Below are positions 44,351-54,782 of a stretch of 64,000 nucleotides of DNA, piece by piece. Origin of the DNA: Linnemannia elongata (lineage: Eukaryota; Mortierellomycota; Mortierellomycetes; Mortierellales; Mortierellaceae); assembly GCA_036320915.1 (NCBI GenBank), contig JAXBDG010000012.1, forward strand, positions 1,042,501 to 1,106,500. The letters run 5' to 3'. The translations under genes were made by a program, and so were the position numbers. The notes beneath the pieces are model-generated. The model was not told the origin of the DNA, made no database searches, and saw nothing but the letters and a program-made list of their open reading frames with translations. Positions within the stretch are counted from its first letter, which is position 1. Every line of letters starts with the position of its first letter.

Positions 44351-46413
44351 TCAACAGTCAATCTTCTGATCTTCTAACGCAAGGAGTCCTTTGCTCGCAC
44401 CCTTGCTTTCATTCACAGTGTCAGCATCGCACTGCTCCTTGACTTTGTCCTGTTGTGCTTGATATCCGACCTGACGATAGACAAAAAAGTGGTGGTTCAG
44501 ATTGGGGTGGCTGTGGATCTTGTGTTGACTACCAAGTCCTCCAGAAGCTGCCATCGGGACAGTGTAAAAGACACGTCCAACACGAGAGTGAACCAGCGCC
44601 ATTGAACACATCACGCAGGGCTCATGAGTCAAAAAGACATCATAGCCAGTGCACAAGTATGCCTTCTTGACATGTCTGTCCTCAGTATTACCGACTTCTT
44701 CGTCTCGCAACAGCAGCGATGCTGATGATTCTGGGGAGGGTGTAAAAGAGTTTGTCTCGTTGACAGGATGCTTTTTCCGCTTTTCTCCACAGACTGGCGA
44801 CGGTGTCGTCTCTCTGCCTGTTCCTGGTTCGGCTCCCTGTTTCGCTGTGCAGACTGGAGCGACGGGGTCGCAGCCGAGGCTATGAGGCTGTTGGTGGTGA
44901 TATTCAGCGCGTTGATTCTGAGATCCCTCTCGTTCCCGCTTGGCGACCGCCGCTACACAGTTCATGACTGCATGTTGGAGAATATATCCGGTACTTGTCC
45001 GAGTGTCGTATGAAGTGGCCATGACTTTTTGAGTCAACGGGTCCACAATCATTGTCACAATAGGGAGCTATCCAAAACACCATAGAATATAATTAAGTAA
45101 ATATTCTAATACTACCTTCATCTCATAAATACTTCTTTGGCAATGAGTACTTACCTCGCCTTTGGATGTCGCCTCGGCTGTATGGCCCCACACAGACTGA
45201 ATGTGTCCCATAATTGCTGCTTCGTCTTCATCCGAGATTTTCGGATGTCTGTGCAAAGGATTCGGATGCGTTGTTGGATCAGCCAATGCTCACGGTTTCT
45301 TCCTGCATCGTAGAAAAATTGTACCAGTGGTAACAAACAGGAGAAAAGGGGGCAACTTGAATGGTACCTGTTCGTATCCTCGCGAAAAGTAGTGGGCCAG
45401 GCAGCCTTCCATAGCTCAAACTGGTCCCGCGTCAAAGGGGGATATTTAGGTACACCATGGATTCTGGGGGTCACTATGGAGTTCAGCCCTGCCTCTTCCA
45501 GCAATTGATCGAGAACCTGTGCCGACAGCGCTGACTCTTGACAAAGAACAATGTCCAATTTGACAGCTAATTGGGGTTGAATTAAAATAAAAAATAAAAT
45601 AAAAAAAAAAAGTGGGGGTCGGTGGTTAATACTATCGGTGTTCTCTCCGTCTGCTTGTGCAATATTCCAATCAATACTTTTTAGTCGACTTGGCGACATC
45701 TGTGCTATTGTTGATGTCTAGGTCACGATAACGATGTTGCTGATATGGTTGTTACCTCCATCATCGGTGGTGGTCTTACGGATCTGCTTGATGTGATCTA
45801 GACCTTGCGTGGCAGGTAGTTTACCACGGACGAACCTATAATCGCGATAAACAACAGGGTAAAGGTGGAAATAGTAAATAAATAAAAGAGCTTCATGGTC
45901 GAAGCACGCGTAGTTTCCCACGGTTGCAAGGATGAGCAGATCTAATCAAAACAATAACAAACAGAGCATCGTCCAAAGAAAGTAAAAAGGAAGGAGGTTC
46001 GGGTGGACACATGCATACATGTAATAAGTGTGAGAGTAGTAAGTAGCATGATGTGTGAGGACGTACTTGATGACCTGATTCGTCTGCTTGGGCTCGATTG
46101 TTGCGATATAGACGTTCACTGTGTTTTGTTTGAGGCGTTATTTAGGCGAACAAGCGACGGCAATCGCAATAAGAACGACAATAACAACAACAACAATAAC
46201 AATAACAGCAACAACAACGACAATGTTGTAGTTTGTATCAATAAAACCACAGTAAAAAAAATAATAATAATAAACAACAAATCGCGATAAGCAGCAGGCA
46301 GGCGCCGTAAGTCCGTTCTTTCGGCTGGGTTTAGAGTTCCCTTTCCTCTTTTTATTAGTGTTACCTGTTTCGAGCGGCCGGACCTCAGCCTCGGGCAACA
46401 CCTGGTCGAGCAT
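44351..46413 (-). CDS. tRNA adenosine deaminase subunit Tad3/ADAT3
   Basis: Non-catalytic partner of Tad2 in the enzyme that makes inosine at wobble position 34 of tRNAs. Exons: 46413-46365, 46118-46067, 45835-45756, 45566-45357 (end uncertain), 45288-45155 (start uncertain), 45067-44351; about 413 residues. Visible: YIATIEPKQTNQVIK, LDHIKQIRK, TRDQFELWKAAWPTTF, and a deaminase core with HAVMN (His about 207) and EPCVMCSMALVHSRVGRVFY. Val replaces the catalytic Glu of the HxE motif, the hallmark of Tad3. An insert of about 85 residues sits between HAV and PCxxC. The best donor of exon 4 (GTACCA, leaving 45368) leads to a stop in exon 5; the only in-frame join I found uses a weaker GTTGCC donor. 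Confidence 0.83.
46158..46220. repeat. AAC/AAT-rich repeat in Tad3 intron 1
   Basis: Imperfect AAC/AAT triplet repeat between Tad3 exons 1 and 2. Confidence 0.85.
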
Positions 46414-46713
46414 GGTTTGGAGGCAATTGAGTGTTGTTTGATGGAGCGAATGTGAGTGTTTGTTTTGTGTGAATGGAATGAAGAAAAGTAGAAGACTTGA
46501 AAAAAATAAAAAATAAATAAATAAATAAAAAAGATAACAAAAATAATGTTTCGCCACCAAACGATACCGGAATTCACTGCGCCAAACTCACGGACACATA
46601 AATAACTTCTTTCCCTCTTGCATTTCTCTGCATTCCTCCTCACTCCGTCACATCTTCTTTCCCTCCTTTATCCTTCCTTCCTAACACGACTCATCCAGGA
46701 CAATAACAACAGA

Positions 46714-48595
46714 ATGCCCTCCCAACCAACAACAGTCCGATCGCCCTCATTCGACTTTAACCACCACTCCCACCGGCGATTCAATCCTTTGACCCACTCC
46801 TGGGTCCTCTGCTCGCCCCACAGAACACAACGACCCTGGCAGGGCAAACAAGAGGACGACGACCTCTCAAAGCGCCCCTCCTACGACCCCTCCTGTTATC
46901 TCTGCCCCTCCAACACCCGTGCCAATGGCGCACACCTCCAGAACCCAGACTATGCCGACACCTTTGTTTTTGAAAACGACTTTCCAGCCGTCCAGCAAAA
47001 CCAGCCCGTCCTTCTCCACGATAACTCTCAAGGTCAGTTATGTCGACTGGTGGTTCAATTGATTGTTCTTTTAGGACCGATATGGACCAAAGATGAAGAG
47101 GGAACACAAGTACAAGTAATACAGAGAGTGAGGGTGAACATGAAGTGAAAGAAAGAGAGAAGAAGGAGGAAGAATGAAGAAGAGGACAAGAAGGAGTAGG
47201 AGGAGGACGATGGTGTCGATATGTGGAAAGTAGAGCCAGCCCTCTGTCTGTCGCTCTGTCTATCTCCATGAAAAAAGTAAGCAATGGTACTAGCAGCGTG
47301 AACGTCATGGTGGGGTGCAGGTTACTTTTACTGTGTTTGGTTGGGATCATTAGCATACTTTGCACCGACCTCATGAAAAAAAGGCGCATCATACCAAACC
47401 TAAAAACAACACTGCCCGGATAAAACATTTATTAACTTCAATACCGCCTTCTATTTCTAAATCGATAGATGAGAACCCGCTATTGCAAGTAGAATCCGTC
47501 CGGGGTCAATGCCACGTCATCTGTTTCTCGCCCCAGCACGACAAGACCCTGGCAGACATGACCGAACCAGAGATCGTGCCTGTCATCGACGCCTGGATCT
47601 CAACCTACAAAGCCATGCAGCAACAAGACCATATCAACCACGTCCAAATCTTTGAAAACAAGGGCGCTATCATGGGCTGCTCTAACCCTCATCCTCACGG
47701 TCAGGTCTGGTCGACAGAAGACATCCCACAGGAGACTGCCGTTGAACTGGAGAACATGGCAAAGTACCGCCAACGATATCACCGCTGCATGCTCTGCGAT
47801 TATGTCAAAACCGAGACCGACGCCGACAGAAAAGCAAAGGCTGACGGATCTTCAGATCCGTTGTCACCAACGGCAACTGGCATGGATGAGACTCGTACTT
47901 CCTCGCATACTGCTGGAACAGGACCACTTGCAGGATCTGATCCAACACCGCCAACAACACCTACATCCACTACTTTCCCGTCAACAAAGACAGTGCCCGC
48001 TGCAACAACACCAGACGGGTCAAGGATTGTCTGCGAGAATGCCAGTTTTATCTGTCTAGTACCTTTCTGGGCAACCTGGCCTTTCGAAACCATGGTCCTC
48101 TCTCGGGCCCATCTCGCACGACTCTCGGACATGAACAGCACCCAAAAACAGGACCTCGCCAATATCCTTCGTAGAATTACCTGCCGTTACGACAACCTCT
48201 TCCGTTGTTCCTTCCCTTATTCGATGGGCGTCCATCAGGCCCCCACCAACGGCGATGCCTCCCACCAGGAACTCTCGCATCTCCATCTGCATTTCTACCC
48301 ACCATTGCTCAGAAGTGCCACCGTCAAAAAGTTCCTTGTCGGGTAAGTAACACGTTCGTCCTTTTTGCCTTCCTCATGTTCCAAGAAGAAGAGAAAAGGG
48401 ATAAAACCTTATAGCCGATGCACTAACTACAACCGACCTTTCTTGTTTGACTTCATGTCCTCCTTTGTCTGGTGTGGCATATGTTAACGTAGATTTGAGC
48501 TGTTGGGTCAATCGCAGAGGGACTTGACACCAGAGCAGGCAGCCAAGCGACTCGCCGACTGTTCAGAGACTCACTACAAGTCTGCTGTCTATTAA
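46714..48595 (+). CDS. Galactose-1-phosphate uridylyltransferase
   Basis: Leloir pathway enzyme exchanging UMP between UDP-glucose and galactose 1-phosphate. Exons 46714-47032, 47469-48342, 48493-48595; 431 residues (typical about 350-380). Motifs: HRRFNPLTHSWVLCSPHRTQRPWQG at the N-terminus, the zinc-binding CYLCP, the nucleophile motif GCSNPHPHGQVW (about 176-187), and PFETMVLSRAHLARL. The excess length comes from a Ser/Thr/Pro-rich insert of about 60 residues after the RCMLCDYV segment, with no obvious domain. The start lies about 300 bp from the divergent Tad3 start. An AATAAA immediately follows the stop. No other galactose genes are in the window. Confidence 0.95.
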
Positions 48596-50400
48596 TAAAA
48601 TAGACTAGAGCTATTAATTCCATACCTGTACAAATAAAATTATAATGAAAGAGAAATGCATAGCGATGGAGGATGTGATGCCTTATATGAGGGTGACTGT
48701 GGCCAGTGGTGCAGTTCAGTCGTCGAATGATCCTGTCTAATGATTGTGAACGACTCACCACAAGGCGTTAAAGGGGAAGCACCAAAGCCCACAGTAGATT
48801 TTGTTGGATTGTTTGCCTGTAATATTTTTTTTTGTTTTGTTTGGTGCTGGTGGACAAACAAAAAAAAGCAAATACTTTCGACCTTTTTTTTTTTTTTTTT
48901 TTTGTACGTACTGGCAGTTATAGCGACTCACTATTCCTTACGGTTCTATGAGTGGTGAATACGACCTCAGAGTCGAGTTGACCATCGCAAAACCAGCCTC
49001 TGCAACCCCACACTGCTGCTCAAGGACAACAACAATGAACTGAGGAGAAGCAGGACTAGTCCGACTCTTCCACCTCATCCGAATCGTCCAAATCGACCGA
49101 CTTGGACGACTCCAACGGCATGATGAATCCTTAGGAGGCTAGCGGAGCGCTGTCGCCTACGACCCGTTCCTCGCTGATACGAAATGAATTTTATAAAGTG
49201 CACGTATCATCACCTCTCTTCAAGAACGATGTCACCGCGTTGATGAGCGTTGTGGACATACACACGGATGCTGGGCACCCCAGTGGGAATACTTTATACA
49301 GGATGTCGAGTTTGGGTGTGATGGCGTGAGCATGATATCTCTTCATTCAAGTTTTCGGCGTATGAACAGGCGCTCTTGGATGTTGCTTTCCCTCAACTCA
49401 AGCTCACCATTGCTAATGGCAACGCCATTACCACCGCCGCTTCCGAGCCCTGAACAGGTTGAACGAAAAACTGATAAGAGTTGATATCGCTTCGTTTGTT
49501 AACAAGCGTAAATAGGTCCCTTTCTGTTGTTTAGTATATATTGGGATAATAAACTACACAACTACACCAAGACTATTAGTAATTTGGGAATGGGTTACGC
49601 GTCGCCTATCTAGCCAATAAACAGGACTTCTTTCTTGGATCTGATGGTAGTGCGTGGTACAACAGAACGTAGGAAAAGTGAGGATCGCGGTGAAGAGAGA
49701 AAAGGTAGGAAAGCAACTCTTTTCCGCAAGCACGACTGACCCTAGGCCGGCATTTCATCAGGATCTAGCTACTCCAGTCTATACCTCGCCCCCCACATGG
49801 GACGAACTGCTATCTCCAGACCTCTCTCTCTCTCTCGTGCCATCACCAAGCTACCTCGATTACATTTCCCTACTCGAACCCAGCACTTTCAGCCATTTAT
49901 CATCTCAACCCTTTTGACCCTTTCCTTTCGCCAATTTTGTCCGGGTATACTTGTTTAGACCATCCATCCTTTACCTTCTTTCTGTACTTTTATCTGACTT
50001 TTGTTCCCTCCTATTTATCAACTCGCCCAGCACATGCATATTGCTATCTCATCTTGTCCTCCATCGTCTTTCAAGCCTTTGTTGTCTTTATTCTCTTTTC
50101 ACCTTCTCCATTTCTCGCTCCTCCCTCCCACAATTCACTTCAACAACATGAACAAAAAATTTCTTATCTTTTCTGTTCAAGTGTTTCAATCAGCAAAGAG
50201 TAAGAGAAAAAGAAAAAAAAAAAAAAAAAAAAAAAGAAAGAAAGATCAGTTACTTCGCCGTCCGTCTGTGGGCTCCTACCTCGAGAACCCACACTCCAGG
50301 GTACACCGCGAGGAAGTCGCGAGACGGGTACCCCAAAGGTTGGTAGTTTGATAGTCTAGAAAAAAAAAGAAGAGATCAAAAAAGCACGTCCTCAATTGTC
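48596..50400. other. Gene-poor stretch with coding-like scraps
   Basis: Contains T tracts (48882-48903), an A tract (50215-50235) and two short coding-like ends. One is a Ser/Asp-rich tail (SSESSKSTDLDDSNG) stopping at about 49132. The other reads FSAYEQALLDVAFPQLKLTI from about 49349 and stops at 49451-49453. Neither joins to a larger frame, so both look like remnants. The rest shows nothing. Confidence 0.4.
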
Positions 50401-50406
50401 CCAAGG

Positions 50407-50870
50407 CCACTCCGACAAAGAAAAGACAATAGTGGAAGAAGGTGCGTCAGACTTGGTGCAAGTGTCATTATAATTGAAGCAAGTTTCATCATCCGCAACG
50501 TTTTTAGCCCTCGGTCGTGTCAATGCCACTCCAACAAAGAAAAGTCGATAGTGGAAGGTGCGTCAGACTTGGTCCGAGTGTCATCAGACTAGGAGCAGGC
50601 GCCATCAGACTTTGAACCAAACTTCATCATACGCAACGTTTTGTACCCTCAGTTGTGTCAATGCCGCTGCAGTAAAGAAAAGCCGATAGCGAAAACTGCG
50701 TCAGACTTGGTCCCAGTGTCATCAGACTTTTGTGCAAGTCTCATCAGACTATGAACCAAACTTCATCATTCGCAACGTTCTGTGTCCTCAGTTGCCTTAA
50801 TGCCACTCCAACAAAGAAAGGCCGATAGTGGAGATGCCTCAAACCTCAGTTTGAGTGTGATCATAGATCA
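50407..50870. repeat. Four-unit tandem repeat, about 119-139 bp per unit
   Basis: Units start near 50407, 50526, 50664 and 50803 with CCACTCCAACAAAGAAAAG or a close variant. Each goes on with GCGTCAGACTTGGT and an ATCAGACT submotif, then CAACTTCATCAT-like and CGCAACGTT blocks. Units 2-4 contain one or two internal TCATCAGACT copies. The repeat is diverged (roughly 75-85% by eye) and non-coding. Confidence 0.85.
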
Positions 50871-50919
50871 ATGAGCCCGCGTCCCCATACAACGCAAATT
50901 TATCCCTCGACCCAACAAT

Positions 50920-51090
50920 TGCCCGCGATGCCATAGTGAGCCCTCAGATTCCCATATTAGCCCTCAGAATCCCCATAATAACCCTCAGAACCCCATAAAA
51001 GCCCTCGGAATCCCATAATAGCCCTCAGATCCACATATTAGCCCTCGGATTCGCATAATAGCCCTCAGGATCCCATAATAGCCCGCGACC
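50920..51090. repeat. 20-bp minisatellite, about eight units
   Basis: Unit like GCCCTCAGAATCCCATAATA, with AG/GG and ATAATA/ATATTA variants. It is bounded by GCCCGCGA units at both ends. The period is 19-21 and not a multiple of three, so it is not a coding repeat. Units are directly adjacent, without spacers. Confidence 0.92.
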
Positions 51091-51208
51091 CCATCCTAAA
51101 AAAAAAAGGATTAGCACCCCCTTTAACGTCGTCCTCCAACAGCGTACCGCGAGAGCTGGGAGGGCCAGACGCCCCCCAAGGCCACCACCATGCCGGCGCA
51201 CCCACTCC

Positions 51209-51242
51209 CTTGACATGGCCACAGGTCGATGACCATGTCAAG
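51209..51242. other. Perfect 10-bp inverted repeat
   Basis: CTTGACATGG at 51209-51218 and CCATGTCAAG at 51233-51242 with a 14-base loop. It lies at the edge of the cassette array. Confidence 0.85.
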
Positions 51243-53150
51243 CCGGGCTTGCGGACACTTAGGTATGAGGGGGAGGGGGTCTTGACTCCTCTTGACCCCG
51301 TCTTGGCACCTCCTTGTCACTAAAGTGATAAGAAGGCAAGAAAATTTTGTGGTTAACTAAAATGCTTGCGCCACCAAAGTTGTGTGCAGGTGTTCCTGAA
51401 TGTAGATTATTGATTACTGATCGGCGTGAAATGATGTAATCAATGGCGATCATTTCAGCGCGGAGGCGGCGGGAGAGTGTGAGGAGGCAGAGTGTGGGGG
51501 AGGAAAGAGAGAAGGAAATGGAAGGGAACGAATCAACAACAACGCGGACACGCACTCCCCAAAGGAAAAAACAAAGAAAGGGGGCGAAGACAGAACAAAA
51601 AGAGAGGGGAAGAATGGGACATGGACACGCACGTGCACCCTCTTTTCTTTTCGTGTTGCTTGAGGGGAAGGGCAAGGTGAGGGAGATAAAGGAAGGGGGA
51701 GGAGGGGAAGGGAATGGAGGGGAAATCTTACCAGGTCTCCCATAGCCAGGGAGCGGGGTCCAAAGCGGTAGAGTCGGGTGTGAGGAGGACGACCTCGACT
51801 CGACTCACACCCTTTCATCTCGGTAGATCCAGGTCTCAGGGTGAAGAGGGGAGTCGATCCCTCGCAGCACCCTCGCACATCACTAAAATGATTCGGATGA
51901 CGATCAAATCACTGATGATCAGTACAAGTACACGCAACTCAATCTTCTGTAGTGTTTCTGATCAGTGTGAGAATAGTATAACCAATGGGACAACCACTCA
52001 AGAACAAATAGGCAGGAGAGTGTTGGAGAAAAAAGAGCGTGGAGTAAGGAAGGAGGGGAAAAGGGGAATGGAACGAAGTAAAAAGAACGTGGACGCGCAT
52101 TCCCCACAGGAAAAAAACAAACAAAGGGAAAAGACAGAAACAAAAGAGTGGGACATTGTGAAACAAAGACATGCATACACACCCTCTTTTTTCGGGCTGC
52201 TTGAAAGGGAGGGGAATGAAAGGGAAGGGAGGGAAGGGGAGGTGATTATCTTACCAGGTGTCCCATAGCCAGGGAGCGGGGTCCAAAAGCGGTAGAGCCG
52301 GGTGTGAGGAGGAGGAGTTCGAGTCGACTCACACCCGTTCATCTCGGTAGGTTCGGGTGAGGAGGGGTGTCGATCCCTCGCAGCACCCTCATCCATTACA
52401 TCACTTTAATAATACGGATGACGATAATTAAAAACCACTGATGATCAGTATAAGGTACGCGCTACCCAATTTGTCGGTAGGTGTTTCTGATCAATTTGAT
52501 CAGCGTGAGAATAGCGTAACCATGATGGGGATATCGCTCAAGAATGAAGAAAGTGGAAGAGCGCGGGAACTGGAGAAACGAAGACAGTGTAAACGAAGAC
52601 AGGGAAGGAAGCGGGAGAGCTTGGGAGCTTTGTAGCCGTGTAAAGAAGAAATGGACAAAACAACGCAGACCCATGGCGTACACCCACAGAAACACGGGGA
52701 AGGAACAAACGATGATCGGAGAATAACAAAAACAAACACACACACACTTGCAAACAAGAGAAAGGATCCAAGGATAGGTGAAGGAGGAGTGAAGGAGGAG
52801 TGAAGTAGTGAAGTAGTAACCCCAAAAAAAAACGCTAGGGCAAACGCGCACTCCAGCAGTAAGCAGGAGGAAGGAACTAAGACAGATAACGCAAACGCAA
52901 ACGCACATTCCAAAAAGAACAGGAAGGAAAGGAGAGATGGATGGGAAAGGAAGGGTGGCAAAGAAGAAATGATGAGACGCGTACATACTCACACACACAC
53001 ACACACACTTTCACTCTCTTTTTATTCTCTGCTTGCTCGGAAAAAAAGGGAGGGGAAAGGAAGGGAGTGTTGGTTAACTTACCAGGTGTCCCATAGCCAG
53101 GGAGCGGGGTCCAAACGGTAGAGTCGACGGTAGAGCCGGGTGCCAAGATG
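51240..53150. repeat. Array of related cassettes with conserved hairpin block
   Basis: A conserved block starting CTTACCAGGTGTCCCATAGC (plus strand) occurs at 51727, 52250 and 53078. It continues with GGAGCGGGGTCCAAA and CGGTAGAG. In the first two copies it forms a stem (GGGTGTGAG with CTCACACCC at 51776-51812; CGGGTGTGAG with CTCACACCCG at 52299-52337), then CTCGGTAG, then GTCGATCCCTCGCAGCACCC, and after a diverged part TGATCAGTGTGAGAATAG. The third copy stops after CCGGGTGCC. A fourth, more diverged copy seems to precede them (51240-51470). Between blocks lie 300-650 bp of purine-rich low-complexity DNA. On the minus strand each block ends in CCTGGTAAG, a strong splice-donor match, but reading frames are not preserved between copies. 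Confidence 0.8.
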
Positions 53151-53852
53151 AGGGGCCAAAGAGGAGTGAAAAAAAGAAAAAGAAAAAGAAAAAGAAAACA
53201 AAAGTTTTTGGCGAGAAAAGCGACTTTTATACTTCGCATGGCACGTGCACATCGCCAAGGACGATCTTTTTCCCCCTTCGCCTTCGCTTTCGCGCGTTTC
53301 TATCAACCCGCAACCTCAACTCCACCCTTATCAGCAGGCAAGAATCAGGACTGATAAAGCAATGACGCGACTTCATCCAACGATCTCCTGGTGTAGGTTC
53401 AGGAGAAGAAATGGTACACCCCTCCGAAAGGCGTTGATGACGAGTTTAACAGAGGCTGAAAGGTTGATACGCGCTTGAGGAGTGATGGAGACAAAGAAAA
53501 GAGTGGAGGTGCCATTGCGATCGAATGGTAAATACAGAAAGAAAAGTTCAGATCAAACGACCTTGCGTGTCGTAACAATAGATGGCTGATCAGTGACGAA
53601 AAGATGGTAATATGCGCATTTGTTGTTTGATCATTTTCTCACATACTCTCGCACTGGCAAAACGAAAAGAAAGAAAAAAAAACAGAGGATCCGGGCCAAG
53701 CTCCACCCATTTCTTTTTATTACTTTCTTTATCTTCTCGCCCTCCTTCCGCACCTACAGGAGACATTACAACATTCTTCACCGCCATGGCTAACATACAC
53801 TCAAACAGAATCAACGCGCTCTCATTTGCACCCTCGCCACTTCAACTGTTAC
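53151..53852. other. Intergenic, no gene recognised
   Basis: AAAAAG repeat at 53169-53200 and AT-rich sequence. A pyrimidine-rich stretch at 53700-53760 could be the leader of the small gene that follows. Confidence 0.45.
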
Positions 53853-54258
53853 ATGGTAGCCGATATGGGGTCCTCGTCCGCTGCCTCACTAGGAACACGG
53901 AGTGCTCCTTTTTCTCAATTGAGCACCACCGCTGGATATTCATGTTCGCGGTCAAAAGCCCCTTCAACATCGCCAGCAGAGTTGGGCATGTCAACATCCA
54001 TGCTGAGTGCATCCCTTAGGTGAGTTACACAGTCCAAGAATCAATACAAACAGGCTGACGGAGAATAGAACGATCTTTTTAATTGCTAACAATACTAATC
54101 TCCTGGCTTCTTTCTTTTTGGAAGAGAATTGCAGGTTCTGCTTTCGGATCCGAGAAGGGGACTTGTTCACATCAATAAACTCTGGGCCACCGTCAGGAAC
54201 GGTCATGCCTCACAGATTCATGTCGAACACTTTTAGCCAACGGCGCCAGATCAACTGA
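53853..54258 (+). CDS. Possible small two-exon gene, unrecognised
   Basis: Exon 53853-54019 opens with MVADMGSSSAASLG and is Ser/Thr-rich; it ends at a good donor (TTAG/GTGAGT). An acceptor (TTGCAG) at 54134 leads to 54135-54258, giving FCFRIREGDLFTSINSGPPS and a stop. The total is 96 residues. The second exon is also open in another frame, so the join is not certain. No family is recognised. Confidence 0.33.
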
Positions 54259-54782
54259 CTCGACCCAGCTATTACGGCTGCCAGCATGAATAGCCTGGTC
54301 TTACTTTTTCGAGGCCAAGCGATAGTTTGCAATAACATCATCAAAGGACAAAAGCCATGTTCCGCTTTTTTTGGCGTCTTGGTCCTAATGGTTGCGGTGG
54401 TTCTCGTTATGGGAATGATACGTGTTGAGTAGGCTTTGTGCGAAAAGCTAGCGCAGAAAACTTCTGACAATGTAGAGCCGAATGTATATCGTTCCACGGG
54501 CTCTCAGCCGCGCGACCAAAATTTGTTAAAACAAATGGTTCTGTTTCTTCACTTGTGCACCAAGTCTCCAAACGCTGCTGGTATGTTGTGTGTCGGTTTA
54601 TTAAAGAAATATGTTCATCAAGCCAGGGGCGAGGTTCGAAATATCTCTTGTCCCCTGATCGCCTTTACCCCGTCCTACCAGCTTTCCTTCTGCTGGCTGC
54701 TGTCGTCCTTTGTTGAACGATTGCTTGTGCATGTACATGTGTATGTGCGTATGTTGTTTGCGGGCAGTTTACAACCAGGCAT
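54259..54782. other. Intergenic, nothing clear
   Basis: Downstream of the Rab5 gene. There is no repeat or coding signal I can support. Confidence 0.4.

Noticed and set aside
50920..51090. Possible CRISPR-like array
   Set aside because: The 20-bp units are directly adjacent with no unique spacers, in a eukaryotic genome; it is a minisatellite.
51450..52396. Minus-strand frames sharing HTRLYR in the cassettes
   Set aside because: The shared peptide shifts frame between copies (one extra T in copy 2) and runs into low-complexity DNA, so no protein is supported.
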